Part shown: one piece after another, positions 1 to 8,967 of the stretch
Layout of the letters: each line of letters begins with the position of its first letter
How positions within the stretch are numbered: position 1 is the stretch's first letter
Assembly: GCF_000739775.1 (NCBI RefSeq)
Contig: NZ_BBJH01000003.1
Span: forward strand, 248,001-312,000
Direction of reading: 5' to 3'
Length of the DNA: 64,000 nucleotides
Source: Paraburkholderia heleia NBRC 101817
GTDB taxonomy: Bacteria > Pseudomonadota > Gammaproteobacteria > Burkholderiales > Burkholderiaceae
Program-made: the position numbers and the translations under genes
Notes under the pieces: model-generated
Seen by the model: only the letters and a program-made list of their open reading frames with translations
Database searches by the model: none
What the model was told of the DNA's origin: nothing

Positions 1-447
1 GGGATCGACGAACTCAACCTGGCCTGGCATCGTCTCGATCCATGGCCGGATGCGCTCGGGGCACTGAATCGCCTCAAACGCCGCTTCATCATCGCCCCCT
101 TGTCGAACGGCAACATCCGGCTCATGGTGGATATCGCGAGGCGCGCTGGCCTGCCATGGGACGCCATTCTCGGCGCCGAAGTGGTGCGCGCTTACAAGCC
201 CTCGCCGCAGGTGTACACCGAAACGGCGGACATTCTGGGCCTCGCGCCCGCCGAACTGTGCCTCGTCGCGGCGCATAACGGCGACCTTGCCGCGGCGCGC
301 CGGCTCGGCCTTTCGACCGCTTTCGTCGTGCGGCCGACTGAGCACGGTCCCGATCAGACAACAGACCTGAAGGCGGAGCAGGCGTGGGACTTCATGGCGA
401 ACGATTTAAACGAGCTTGCGAGTCAGCTTGAAGCCTCGATGGACTGA
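1..447 (+). CDS. haloacid dehalogenase-like hydrolase, type II (5'-truncated by window edge)
   Basis: The frame is open from base 1, so the N-terminus with the nucleophile aspartate lies outside the window. The visible 148 residues hold the later HAD motifs: SNG near residue 37 (motif II), the conserved lysine in AYKPSPQVY near residue 66, and AAHNGDLAAA near residue 93 (motif III acidic region). This arrangement matches L-2-haloacid dehalogenase type II proteins, which hydrolyse small halogenated or phosphorylated acids in the cytoplasm. The substrate cannot be read from the sequence. A second, unrelated copy of this family occurs at 32569-33237. Confidence 0.85.
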   Translation, partial: GIDELNLAWHRLDPWPDALGALNRLKRRFIIAPLSNGNIRLMVDIARRAGLPWDAILGAEVVRAYKPSPQVYTETADILGLAPAELCLVAAHNGDLAAARRLGLSTAFVVRPTEHGPDQTTDLKAEQAWDFMANDLNELASQLEASMD

Positions 448-637
448 GCCGGCCTGTTGGCGATTGCCCAACATCGTCCGGCCAGATGACGGCCGCGCCC
501 AGACTCGCATGATCGCGATGCACGTGGGGACGGGCGCCGCGCGGATCGCACCCGGATGGCATGACATCTGCATGGCGTGCTGCAAGCGGCTTGCCGCTTG
601 ACTGTTCCTGCAACCGTCCTGCTCAAGGAGACCCACC

Positions 638-838
638 ATGACCACGCTCACCATCCGCGATCTTCAAACGTCGGTTGAACTCGATCACCGGAAAATGGCC
701 AGTTGCCAGGGCGGCCGGATCAAGATCATCGGCCAGCACCCCGGCTCACTGCTCACGTCCGCCGATGGCGATCCCGTTGGCGTATATGTCGACGGCGTGC
801 TGCAAAACTCCGTCGGCGACGGCTACTACCACGGCTGA
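638..838 (+). CDS. small peptide with double-glycine leader (66 aa)
   Basis: AAGGAG lies about 8 bases before the ATG, so translation is credible. The N-terminus (TLTIRDLQTSVELDHRKMAS) ends in CQGG at residues 23-26. Relative to the Gly-Gly, Leu is at -12, Met at -7 and Cys at -4, which fits the double-glycine leader pattern of bacteriocins and other peptides exported by peptidase-containing ABC transporters. The remaining 40 residues are Gly/Asp/Val rich and end in GDGYYHG. No peptidase-type transporter or modifying enzyme is nearby; the next gene is a one-helix membrane protein. The leader reading is inference. Alternatively it is a short conserved Burkholderia protein of unknown role. Confidence 0.6.
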   Translation: MTTLTIRDLQTSVELDHRKMASCQGGRIKIIGQHPGSLLTSADGDPVGVYVDGVLQNSVGDGYYHG

Positions 839-893
839 GCGTCCAACGGCACATGAAGTGCGCAAGCGCCGCGGCGTAACCGGGGAGGCCGAC

Positions 894-1142
894 GTGGACC
901 CAACCTGGCTGGGCATCGCTACCGGCACGATCGTACTTGCGATCGCTGTGGCCGGCGTGGCGGCGCACTACTTCCGTGAGCGTCGCCGCGCCGATTATCT
1001 GCGCAATTTCGATCATCACGCATGGTGGCAACGCACCCACGGTGCAGCCTGCGCTTCAGGTGGCGTCGGCGCAGGCCGCTGGGCAGCGCAAACAAAAACG
1101 TGGCGGACACAACGAACGGGGAATCAGGCCTCCGTCAAGTGA
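894..1142 (+). CDS. small single-pass membrane protein, function unknown (82 aa)
   Basis: I chose the GTG at 894 because GGGGAGG sits six bases before it. The product begins with a short polar stretch, then one hydrophobic helix at about residues 5-24 (WLGIATGTIVLAIAVAGVAA), followed by a basic, Trp/His-rich tail (RERRRADYLRNFDHHAWW). This predicts an inner-membrane protein with a cytoplasmic basic tail. It lies 55 bases after the double-glycine-leader peptide and may be cotranscribed, which would allow a role in export of or immunity to that peptide; this is inference only. I recognise no family. Confidence 0.45.
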   Translation: MDPTWLGIATGTIVLAIAVAGVAAHYFRERRRADYLRNFDHHAWWQRTHGAACASGGVGAGRWAAQTKTWRTQRTGNQASVK

Positions 1143-1246
1143 TGGAGGTCCGCGGGGGCGCGGGAAAATTTGCGATAGCGTATTGAACCTGCGTATCGGT
1201 TCACGTTTTTCGCACCCTACGTGGCAATCGTTAGAGGAATCTCATC

Positions 1247-1552
1247 ATGAAATCCCTTGGTAAAACATTCGCTATCCTTAGCATTATGGCTGCCCCTGCT
1301 GCCTCGTTCGCACAATCGAACAGCGCCGTGACGCCTGAGCAGGTCCGCGCCGAGCTTGTCCAGCTCGAACAGGCGGGCTACCACCCGGGTGACGGCGACA
1401 ACACCAGCTACCCAGCCGATATCCAGGCGGCCGAAGCACGCGTCGCGGCACAGAACGGCGCGAGCAGTTACGGCGGGATGGCAGGCAGTACGTCGGCCTC
1501 TGGTGCACCCGCCGCCGGTGACAGCATGAAGCCGGTTTACTTCGGTCAGTAA
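1247..1552 (+). CDS. DUF4148 domain-containing secreted protein
   Basis: This 101-residue protein begins with a Sec signal peptide (MKSLGKTFAILSIMAAPAASFAQ, cleavage after about residue 22). The mature part carries the DUF4148 signature: VTPEQVRAELVQLEQAGYHPG followed by YPADIQAAEARVA. The family is abundant and multicopy in Burkholderiaceae; its members are small periplasmic proteins of unknown function. AGAGGA precedes the start. A strong hairpin follows the stop, so it is probably monocistronic. Confidence 0.9.
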   Translation: MKSLGKTFAILSIMAAPAASFAQSNSAVTPEQVRAELVQLEQAGYHPGDGDNTSYPADIQAAEARVAAQNGASSYGGMAGSTSASGAPAAGDSMKPVYFGQ

Positions 1553-1566
1553 GCGATGGTGTTGAC

Positions 1567-1597
1567 GAGCCCCTTCCTCGCATCGAGGGGGCTCTTT
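1567..1597 (+). terminator. rho-independent terminator after the DUF4148 gene
   Basis: A 7-bp GC stem (GAGCCCC at 1567-1573 with GGGGCTC at 1588-1594) is followed directly by TTT. It starts 14 bases after the DUF4148 stop codon. Confidence 0.7.
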
Positions 1598-1627
1598 CCG
1601 AGAACCTGCCACGAAATGAGGGTCGGA

Positions 1628-1655
1628 CTTACGAGCCCATTCTTACGAGCCCATT
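1628..1655. repeat. 14-bp perfect tandem duplication
   Basis: CTTACGAGCCCATT occurs twice back to back (1628-1641 and 1642-1655) in the spacer between the DUF4148 gene and rlpA. No function is evident; it may be a replication-slippage product. Confidence 0.8.
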
Positions 1656-1763
1656 GCGTGAAACCTGAAAGGTTGCCAGCATTTTGTGTCGGCCGGGAAC
1701 GCGGTATGCTCGGCACCTTTGAGAACGTTGAGCCATCGCTCATTGACTGACATGTGGTCCACG

Positions 1764-2228
1764 ATGCCATCACTGCGCTATTTGAGCGTTTTCGCAATCT
1801 GTGCATTGTTCACAGCGTGCGGACAGATGGCGTCCCGGCAAGCGGCGTGCAGGGGGGAGTCCTGCCATCTGCGGCACGAGATGGTGCAATCCGGCGAGGC
1901 ATCCTGGTATGCGCAGAAGTTCCAGGGACGTGAGACCGCAAACGGAGAACGCTTCAATACCGGCGCATTCACGGCTGCCCATCGAACCTTGCCGCTCGGC
2001 AGCTATGTGCGCGTCAGATCCGTGGCGACCGGCAAGTCGGTTGTGGTGCGCATCAACGATCGCGGACCCTACGTGAAAGGCCGAATCATCGATCTCTCAT
2101 ACGCCGCGGCGAAAGCGCTGGGGTTGACAGACGCACGGTCAATGCAGGTGCAGATCGAACGTGTAGGGAACACGCCGAACGCACAGACGGCGTCGGACGG
2201 CGACGGCATCCTGACGACAGGCAGGTGA
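1764..2228 (+). CDS. rlpA: RlpA-like septal ring lipoprotein / lytic transglycosylase
   Basis: The 154-residue product has a lipoprotein signal (hydrophobic stretch then LFTAC, lipidated Cys19) and a double-psi beta-barrel domain at about residues 45-130. Family hallmarks are GEASWYAQKFQGRETANGE, AAHRTLPLGSYVRVR and VRINDRGPYVKGRIIDLS. RlpA proteins are outer-membrane-anchored enzymes that cleave naked glycan strands at the division site. This copy is short and lacks the C-terminal SPOR domain, so septal targeting by denuded glycan binding is not expected. Start is uncertain: ATG codons at 1752 and 1764 both give an intact lipobox; neither has a strong ribosome binding site. Confidence 0.85.
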   Translation: MPSLRYLSVFAICALFTACGQMASRQAACRGESCHLRHEMVQSGEASWYAQKFQGRETANGERFNTGAFTAAHRTLPLGSYVRVRSVATGKSVVVRINDRGPYVKGRIIDLSYAAAKALGLTDARSMQVQIERVGNTPNAQTASDGDGILTTGR

Positions 2229-2275
2229 CGTGAGGGGGCGCGTCAAGGCATGCGCCAGTCGCCACGTCTTCGACT

Positions 2276-2599
2276 TCACGCCCCCCACCCCCGAACAAGC
2301 CCGCTGCCTCGCCCGGTAGTCTGAGCGGCGTTTGCGCTGCTCCGCCTGAAATGACCCGGCTTCAGGGCCACCACGGCCACGAGACTGAGTGCGATGCCGA
2401 TCATCACATAGAGCACCGGCACCAGCGGCGAGCCCGTGATCGGCGTCATCGCTGCGAAGACGGTGAAGTCGACCCATTCCATCGCATTGGCCAGCACGGT
2501 GGCGGCGACCCGCTGTTCGTTGTGCCGTGAACAGCAGAAGGCATGCGCAACAGGATATCGGACCAAAGTCCCATTGTTTTTGCCGCGGACGGCTACCAA
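2276..2599 (-). pseudogene. MHS-family MFS transporter remnant with internal deletion
   Basis: On the minus strand, VAATVLANAMEWVDFTVF matches the first transmembrane segment of metabolite:H+ symporters (ProP/ShiA/KgtP-like; normally GNxxEWFDFxxY). It runs straight, in frame, into ITGSPLVPVLYVMIGIALSL, which resembles the last transmembrane segments of the same family. Roughly 300 central codons are missing at about position 2455. The N-terminal residues before NEQRV do not look native. The piece cannot work as a transporter. The assignment rests on recognising both termini of one family in the correct order. Confidence 0.65.
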
Positions 2600-2955
2600 A
2601 CTTCACGACTACGAGCGCCGTGACAACGCGGCGCCGATACCCGGGCGCTGAGCGGCTCCGGTGGCGCTTTCGAGCGCACCCGATGCCTGGCACCGCAACC
2701 AGAGGACAAAAAAGTCATGCCAGTCATTGCGTAAGCAACGGGCGCGATGTATCGAGAAAGTCATAACCGGCATGGGCATTTCGTTCGGCAGCGGCAAGCC
2801 GGCGGGCCCCGTCCTGTTCTGGCCGGCGTCACATCCAGTGCAGGGTACGGATCCGTGCCGGTCCGGATCGCGAACAGTAAGCGGGCAACGAAAAGGCGAC
2901 CACGGCGCGCGCACTGGGGCGATGCGCAGGTCCGGCGCGTTGCGGGAGGCCATTC
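2600..2955. other. intergenic stretch before the RND operon
   Basis: About 350 bases with no credible gene. GGGAGG at 2945-2950 is the ribosome binding site of the adaptor gene. No clear operator palindrome or regulator gene was found, so control of the pump operon is not visible here. Confidence 0.5.
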
Positions 2956-4242
2956 ATGAGCGGACCGTTTTTTCCCGAGCATCCCCCGTTTCTCCGGGTT
3001 GCGTCGCGCCGAAGCGGCCTGCCGCTAATCCTCGTCGCCGTTGTGCTGACGCTCTTCGCCGGCTGCAAGAAGGCATCGGGGCCGCCGGCGCCCGGCGCCC
3101 CGGAAGTCACGGTGATGACGGTCACGGCTCGGGACACCCCGGTCCAGCTCGAGTTCACTGCACAGACGCAGAGTTCGCGTGAAGTCGAAATTCGTGCTCG
3201 CGTGGACGGCTTTCTCGACCGGCGGACGTATTCCGAAGGCGACAAGGTGAAGGCCGGCCAGACGATGTTCCTGATGGATCCGAAGCCGTTTCAGGCCGCG
3301 CTGCAGACCGCGCGCGGCGAGCTTGCGCAGCAGCAGGCGCGCCTCACGGTGGCGCAGCAGAATCTCGGCCGGGTCAAGCCGCTCGCGGCGCAACGGGCAT
3401 TGAGCCAGAAGGATCTCGACGACGCGGTTGGCAACGAGAAGCAGGCCCGGGCCGCGGTGATTTCCGCGCAAGGGCAGGTGGAGACCGCGGAGCTAAATCT
3501 GGGTTATACGACGATCAAGTCACCCCTGGACGGCCTCGCGAGCTATGCAAGACAGCAGGACGGCAGCTATCTGATCGCCAATTCATCTGGCCTCCTAACC
3601 TACGTCTATCAGCTCGATCCGGTCTGGGTGAACTTCAGCATTTCCGAAAACGAAATGCTCCACTTCCAGGACGAGATTTCGGCAGGCAAGCTGCAATTCC
3701 CGCCGAACAGCGAGTTTGTCGTAGCGGTGATACTCGCTGACGGCACGGAATTTCCGCAGCACGGCACCATCAGTTTCGCCAATCCGGCGTTCAACACCGA
3801 CACCGGCACGTTCCTCGTGCGGGCCACGCTCGCGAACCCGAAGGGGACGTTGCGGCCTGGGCAGTTCGTGCGCGCGCGCGTGTCGGGTGCCACGCGGCCG
3901 AATGCCATCCTCGTGCCGCAACGGGCGGTGCTGCAGGGCGCAAAGAGCCACTTCGTATGGGTGGTGGACAATGAGTCGAAGGCCAGGCAGCGAGTGGTCG
4001 AAGTCGGTGACTGGAACGGCGACAACTGGTTCATCAACGATGGACTGAAGGCCGGCGAGCGTATCGTGGTGGATGGCGCAATTCGCGTCGTGCCCGACGT
4101 GCCGCTCAAGATTGCCGCAACGCTCCCCTCTACGCAGACCGGCGGCAAGGCGATCGTCGAGAAGGGCGGCGCGTCGGCGCCGCCGGCGGGCGAGGGCGCG
4201 CGAGCCATGGCGCCGGCCGCGACCAGCGGCGCTTCGCAGTAA
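2956..4242 (+). CDS. RND efflux pump periplasmic adaptor (membrane fusion protein)
   Basis: This 428-residue lipoprotein (LTLFAGC lipobox, Cys37) is the adaptor that links the inner-membrane pump to the outer-membrane channel. After the lipobox come a beta-barrel/lipoyl segment (VEIRARVDGFLDRRTYSEGDKVKAGQ, about residues 77-102), a coiled-coil hairpin (about 110-175, rich in Gln/Ala with QQARLTVAQQNLGRVK), the returning lipoyl half (NLGYTTIKSPLDG) and barrel and membrane-proximal domains. The C-terminal 40 residues are Gly/Ala-rich. GGGAGG precedes the ATG. It is the first gene of a three-gene operon, with the pump 11 bases downstream. Family: AcrA/MexA. Confidence 0.95.
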   Translation: MSGPFFPEHPPFLRVASRRSGLPLILVAVVLTLFAGCKKASGPPAPGAPEVTVMTVTARDTPVQLEFTAQTQSSREVEIRARVDGFLDRRTYSEGDKVKAGQTMFLMDPKPFQAALQTARGELAQQQARLTVAQQNLGRVKPLAAQRALSQKDLDDAVGNEKQARAAVISAQGQVETAELNLGYTTIKSPLDGLASYARQQDGSYLIANSSGLLTYVYQLDPVWVNFSISENEMLHFQDEISAGKLQFPPNSEFVVAVILADGTEFPQHGTISFANPAFNTDTGTFLVRATLANPKGTLRPGQFVRARVSGATRPNAILVPQRAVLQGAKSHFVWVVDNESKARQRVVEVGDWNGDNWFINDGLKAGERIVVDGAIRVVPDVPLKIAATLPSTQTGGKAIVEKGGASAPPAGEGARAMAPAATSGASQ

Positions 4243-4253
4243 GGGGCAGCGCG

Positions 4254-7200
4254 ATGAATATCTCGCACTTCTGCATCGACCGGCCCATCTTCGCGTCCGT
4301 CATCTCGATCGTGATCACGCTTGGCGGCGCGTTGACGTTGTTCTCGCTGCCCATCGCGCAGTATCCGGACGTCACACCGCCACAGATCACCGTCTCCGCG
4401 ACCTACCCGGGCGCAAGCGCGGACGTCGTGGCGAACAATGTGGCCGCGCCGATCGAGCAGCAGGTCAACGGTGCGGACAACATGATCTACATGTATTCGT
4501 CCGGCTCGTCCACGGGCAACTACACGCTCAACGTCTTCTTCGGTATCGGCACCAATCCGGAACTGGCCCAGGTCGACGTGCAGAACCGCGTGAACCTTGC
4601 ATTGCCGCAGCTGCCGCAGCAGGTCCAATCGCAGGGCGTCCAGGTCCAGAAGAAGTCGAACGCGTTCATGATGGTGATCGCGATCTACTCGCCGGACGAT
4701 CGCTTCGATCCGACCTATATCGCCAACTACGCGAATGTGTACGTGCTCGACACGCTCAAGCGGATTCCGGGTGCGAACCAGTCGTCTATCTTCGGCACTC
4801 CAGATTACGCGATGCGGATCTGGCTGAAGCCCGATCGCATGGCCCAGCTCGGCATCACGGCAGGCGACGTGCAGAACGCCGTGCGCGCCCAGAACCAGCA
4901 ATTCGCGGTCGGCACCGTCGGCCAGGCGCCCACCGGCAACCCGGTCGAGCAGTCGTTCGCGGTGACGACCACCGGACGGCTCGCGACGCCCGCCGAGTTC
5001 GACAACGTCATCATTCGCGCGGCGAGCAACGGCGCGGCGATCGTCCGCCTGAAAGACATCGGCCGGGCCGAGCTGGGGCAGAAGAGTTATTCGAATCGCA
5101 CCACCTACCAGGGCAAGCCCGCGACGATCATAGCGGTCTACCAGCAGCCTGGGGCGAACGCGCTCGACGTCTCGAAGCAGGTACACGAGACCCTCGCGCA
5201 GCTCAAGACGGCGTTTCCTGAAGGGCTCGACTATCAGATCGCGATGGACACGACGGATTTCACGCGTGCATCGATCGCCGACGTGATCCATACGTTCTTC
5301 GAGGCGCTCGTACTGGTGGTGATCGTAGTGTACGCGTTCCTGCAGAGCCTTCGCGCGACACTCATTCCGGTGCTGGCCGTACCCGTGTCGATCGTCGGCA
5401 CGGCCATGGGAATGGCGGCGCTGGGCTTTTCGATCAACATGCTGACGTTATTCGGCATGGTGCTCGCCATCGGCATCGTCGTGGACGACGCAATTGTCGT
5501 GATCGAGAACGTCGAGCGCAACATGACCGTGTTCAAGCTCAGCCCGAAAGACGCGGCCAAGCGGGCGATGGACGAGGTGTCGGGCCCGGTTGTCGCGATC
5601 GTCCTCGTCATGTGCGCCGTGTTCGTGCCGGTTGCGTTCCTTGGCGGCATCACCGGACAGTTGTACAAGCAGTTCGCGATCACGATCGCGATCTCGGTGG
5701 TGTTCTCGGGCGTCGTGGCGCTCACGCTGTCGCCCGCGCTGGCCGCCATCCTGCTCAAGCCCACGCACCATGAGAAAAAGGGCTTCTTTCGCTGGTTCGA
5801 CCGCCAGTTCGAGCGGATGACGGCCGGCTACGGACGCGCCGTGCAGTTCATGATCCGGCGTTACGTGCTGGGCCTGCTTGTTTTCGGCGCAGTCATCGTG
5901 CTCGCGGTCATGATGGGGAAGTCGATCCCCGGCGCTTTCCTGCCGCCCGAGGACCAGGGCTATCTGCTCGGTGCGATCATCATGCCCGACGCGGCGAGCC
6001 TTGACCGTACCGCGGCGGTGGGCGACAAGGTCACCGACTATTTCATGAAGCAGGCCGCGGTCAGCAGCATCACGATCGTGAACGGCTTCAGCCTGCTCGA
6101 CAGCCAGAACAAGAACAACGCGGGCACGTTCTTCGTGGGTCTGCGGGGTTTCGACGAACGGTACAAGTTCTCGAACATCCGGGAACAAAACGCGCGCGCC
6201 GTGCTGATCAAGGCTTACGAAACGCTCTCGAAGATTCAGGAGGGCATCGTCGTCCCGGTGAATCCGCCGTCCATTCCGGGCCTCGGTACGACGGGCGGCA
6301 GCGAGATGTGGATCGAAAGTCACGGAGACAGCTCGATTCAGCAGCTTGCGGGCGTCGTGCAGGACTTCATGGCGAAGGCGAGGGCGCGCCCCGAGCTGAC
6401 CGGCGTGACCACGACGTTCAACGCGAGTTCGCAGCAGTTGCTCGTGAACGTCGACCGCGACCAGGCGGAGACGCTCGGCGTGCCGGTCGAAGAGGTGTAC
6501 AGCGCGATGCAGACGATGTTCGGCTCGCTTTACGTGTCGCAGTTCAACAAGGACTCGCGGCTCTGGCAGGTAATCGTTCAGGCCGATCCGCGCTACCGGC
6601 TCACGCCCACCGACCTCAACCAGATCTACGTGCGCAGCCGCTCGAACAACATGGTGCCGATCAAGGCGGTGATGACCTACAAGTACGTCACGGGTCCCGA
6701 CCTGATCACGCGCTTCAACAACTTCCCGGCGGTGAAGATTACCGCGAACGCGGCGCCGGGTTATAGCTCGGGCCAGGTGATCGGGACCTTGAAGGAACTC
6801 GCTGCGCAGATGCCGCCGGGCTACGCCGTTGGGTGGAGCGGCGAGGCGTTCGAGGAGATCAAGTCAGGCTCGACGGGCGGGCTCGTGTTCGTGTTCGGGA
6901 TCATCATGGTGTTCCTGATCCTCGCCGCACAATACGAGAAGTGGTCGCTGCCACTCGGCGTGCTCATGGCGGTGCCGTTTGCCCTTTTCGGCGCACTGCT
7001 CGCGATCCTGCTGCGCGGATTGAACAACGACGTGTACTTCCAGATCGGGCTGACCATGCTGATCGCGCTCGCCGCGAAGAATGCGATCCTGATCTTCGAG
7101 TTCGCGGTGCTGAACCGCGAGCAAGGCAAGTCGCCGTACGACGCCGCGCTGACCGCCGCGGAAGAGCGCCTGCGACCGATCGTAATGACTTCGCTGGCAT

Positions 7201-7472
7201 TCATCCTCGGCTGTGTGCCGCTCGCCATCGCGCTGGGCGCCTCGCAAAACAGCCGTCATTCGATCGGCACAGGCGTGATCGGCGGGATGCTGGGTGCAAC
7301 CGCGATCGCCGTGTTCTTCATTCCGATGTTCTACTGGGGAATCGAGTCGCTCGGCTCGCGCAAGGGCGGCGGCAAGGACACACCCGTGCCTGGCAGCGGG
7401 ACGCCGCCGCCCGCATCAGGCGGCTCGGGATCACCGACCGTCACGCCGTCCGCGCGGCATGAGGACGACTGA
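4254..7472 (+). CDS. RND multidrug efflux transporter, HAE1 family (AcrB/MexB-like)
   Basis: At 1072 residues it is full length for the hydrophobe/amphiphile efflux family, driven by proton influx across the inner membrane. It starts with the family opening NISHFCIDRPIFASVISIVI. Twelve membrane helices and two large periplasmic loops are apparent. The proton-relay residues are present: the Asp pair in GIVVDDAIVVIENVER (D411, D412) and Lys942 in AAKNAILIFEFAV. The C-terminal 40 residues are Gly/Pro/Ser-rich and variable. Substrates cannot be predicted; closest Burkholderia analogues by style are CeoB/BpeB-type pumps exporting amphiphilic antibiotics. It lies between adaptor and channel genes with 11 and 1 base spacers. 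Confidence 0.97.
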   Translation: MNISHFCIDRPIFASVISIVITLGGALTLFSLPIAQYPDVTPPQITVSATYPGASADVVANNVAAPIEQQVNGADNMIYMYSSGSSTGNYTLNVFFGIGTNPELAQVDVQNRVNLALPQLPQQVQSQGVQVQKKSNAFMMVIAIYSPDDRFDPTYIANYANVYVLDTLKRIPGANQSSIFGTPDYAMRIWLKPDRMAQLGITAGDVQNAVRAQNQQFAVGTVGQAPTGNPVEQSFAVTTTGRLATPAEFDNVIIRAASNGAAIVRLKDIGRAELGQKSYSNRTTYQGKPATIIAVYQQPGANALDVSKQVHETLAQLKTAFPEGLDYQIAMDTTDFTRASIADVIHTFFEALVLVVIVVYAFLQSLRATLIPVLAVPVSIVGTAMGMAALGFSINMLTLFGMVLAIGIVVDDAIVVIENVERNMTVFKLSPKDAAKRAMDEVSGPVVAIVLVMCAVFVPVAFLGGITGQLYKQFAITIAISVVFSGVVALTLSPALAAILLKPTHHEKKGFFRWFDRQFERMTAGYGRAVQFMIRRYVLGLLVFGAVIVLAVMMGKSIPGAFLPPEDQGYLLGAIIMPDAASLDRTAAVGDKVTDYFMKQAAVSSITIVNGFSLLDSQNKNNAGTFFVGLRGFDERYKFSNIREQNARAVLIKAYETLSKIQEGIVVPVNPPSIPGLGTTGGSEMWIESHGDSSIQQLAGVVQDFMAKARARPELTGVTTTFNASSQQLLVNVDRDQAETLGVPVEEVYSAMQTMFGSLYVSQFNKDSRLWQVIVQADPRYRLTPTDLNQIYVRSRSNNMVPIKAVMTYKYVTGPDLITRFNNFPAVKITANAAPGYSSGQVIGTLKELAAQMPPGYAVGWSGEAFEEIKSGSTGGLVFVFGIIMVFLILAAQYEKWSLPLGVLMAVPFALFGALLAILLRGLNNDVYFQIGLTMLIALAAKNAILIFEFAVLNREQGKSPYDAALTAAEERLRPIVMTSLAFILGCVPLAIALGASQNSRHSIGTGVIGGMLGATAIAVFFIPMFYWGIESLGSRKGGGKDTPVPGSGTPPPASGGSGSPTVTPSARHEDD

Positions 7473-7473
7473 C

Positions 7474-8967
7474 ATGCGCGCCGCAGCCTTCGCGCGTGTC
7501 GCCGCGCCGGTCCTGCTCATCGGGTTGCTGAACGGCTGCCTGCTTGGCCCCAACTACGAGCGGCCGAAAGTGGCCGTGCCGGCAACGTACCGGTTCGCGT
7601 ACCCGGACGCCGCGGACGTTGCCAATACCGCGTGGTGGGAGCAGTTCGACGACCCGGTGCTGAACGATCTGGTGAAGACCGCGCTCGAGAACAACCTCAA
7701 TGTGAAGCAGGCGGCCGCGCGTGTCGACGAGTTCATGGGCCAGTTCGTGAGCACGCGCTCGGCGCTGTTCCCGCAGGCGAGCGCCGGTTTCAGCGCGGCG
7801 CGCGAGCGCGCGTCGCAGAACGGGCCGACGCCGATACCGGCCGGCGTCTCGCCGGTCTTCAACGAGTTCCAGGCGAGCTTGTCGGCATTCTGGACCATCG
7901 ACCTGTTTGGCCAGGTACGGCGCGAAACCGAGGCGGCGCGGGCCAACGTGAACGCCGCCGAACAGAGCCGCCGCGCGACGATCCTGACGCTCGTCGCATC
8001 GGTGGCGACGTCCTATATCACGCTGCGCAGCCTCGACGCGCAACTCGAAATCGCGCAGAGCACAACCGTGAGCCGGGCCGATTCCGTGCATGTGTTCACG
8101 CTGCGCCAGCAGTTCGGACAGACCTCGGATATGGAGCTTGCCCAGAGCCAGTCCGACTATGCGGCGACGAAGGCGACCATCCCGCAATTCGAACAACAGA
8201 TCGCGCAGCAGGAAGACGCGCTCTCGGTGCTGCTCGGCAGCAATCCGGAGCCGATCCTGCGCGGCCGCGCACTGGTGGATCTCTCGACGCCTGCCGTGCC
8301 TCAGGGCATGCCTTCGGACCTGCTCGAACGCCGGCCGGACCTGCTGCAGGCCGAGCAGAACCTGGTCGCGCAAAATGCGCTGATTGGCGCGGCGCGCGCA
8401 CTGTATTTCCCGCAAATCTCGCTCACGGGGCTGTTCGGATCAGTGAGTACGCAGTTCTCGAGTCTCTTCACGGGACCTGCGCGGGTATGGTCGTTTGCCG
8501 GCTCGGCGGCGATGCCGCTGTTTACGGGCGGCAACATTTACGGCCAGAACCGGCAGGCCGACGCGCGTCAGCAGGAGGCGCTGTTCGCCTACGAAAATGC
8601 GATCAAGGTTGCGTTCCAGCAGGTCGACGACGCGCTGATCTCCGTGCAAAAGTCACGCGAGCAGTTTGAGATTCAGAGCCAGCAGGTCGAATCGCTGCGC
8701 AGGTATCTGCGGCTTGCGCGGCTGCGCTACGAGGGCGGCTATACGAGCTATCTGGAGGTGCTCGATGCCGAACGCAATCTGTTCAACGCGGAACTGCAGC
8801 AGACACAGACCCGGGCCGCGACGCTGACGAATCTCGTCAACCTCTATATGGCGATGGGCGGCGGCTGGGTCGTACAGGCGGAGCAGATGAGCGTGCCGCA
8901 GCCGGCAAGCGGCCCGATGCCGGCGCAGCCCGCTACGGCGCAACCCGTTGCGCAGGTGCCGCAATGA
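7474..8967 (+). CDS. outer-membrane efflux factor, NodT/OprM family lipoprotein
   Basis: This 497-residue protein completes the tripartite pump as a trimeric outer-membrane channel with a periplasmic alpha-barrel. It has a lipobox (GLLNGC, Cys22), then GPNYERPKV, the typical mature start of OprM-like factors. Two repeated efflux-protein domains follow, with LLERRPDLLQAEQNLVAQNA and RLARLRYEGGYTSYLEVLDAERNLFNAE as hallmarks. GAGGA at 7461-7465 supports the ATG at 7474, one base after the pump stop; an upstream in-frame ATG at 7459 would overlap the pump gene. The Pro/Gln/Ala-rich tail is disordered. Confidence 0.95.
   Translation: MRAAAFARVAAPVLLIGLLNGCLLGPNYERPKVAVPATYRFAYPDAADVANTAWWEQFDDPVLNDLVKTALENNLNVKQAAARVDEFMGQFVSTRSALFPQASAGFSAARERASQNGPTPIPAGVSPVFNEFQASLSAFWTIDLFGQVRRETEAARANVNAAEQSRRATILTLVASVATSYITLRSLDAQLEIAQSTTVSRADSVHVFTLRQQFGQTSDMELAQSQSDYAATKATIPQFEQQIAQQEDALSVLLGSNPEPILRGRALVDLSTPAVPQGMPSDLLERRPDLLQAEQNLVAQNALIGAARALYFPQISLTGLFGSVSTQFSSLFTGPARVWSFAGSAAMPLFTGGNIYGQNRQADARQQEALFAYENAIKVAFQQVDDALISVQKSREQFEIQSQQVESLRRYLRLARLRYEGGYTSYLEVLDAERNLFNAELQQTQTRAATLTNLVNLYMAMGGGWVVQAEQMSVPQPASGPMPAQPATAQPVAQVPQ

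Noticed and set aside
3609..5291. A 560-codon minus-strand frame across the adaptor and pump genes
   Set aside because: It spans two real plus-strand genes and their spacer and has no recognisable domain.
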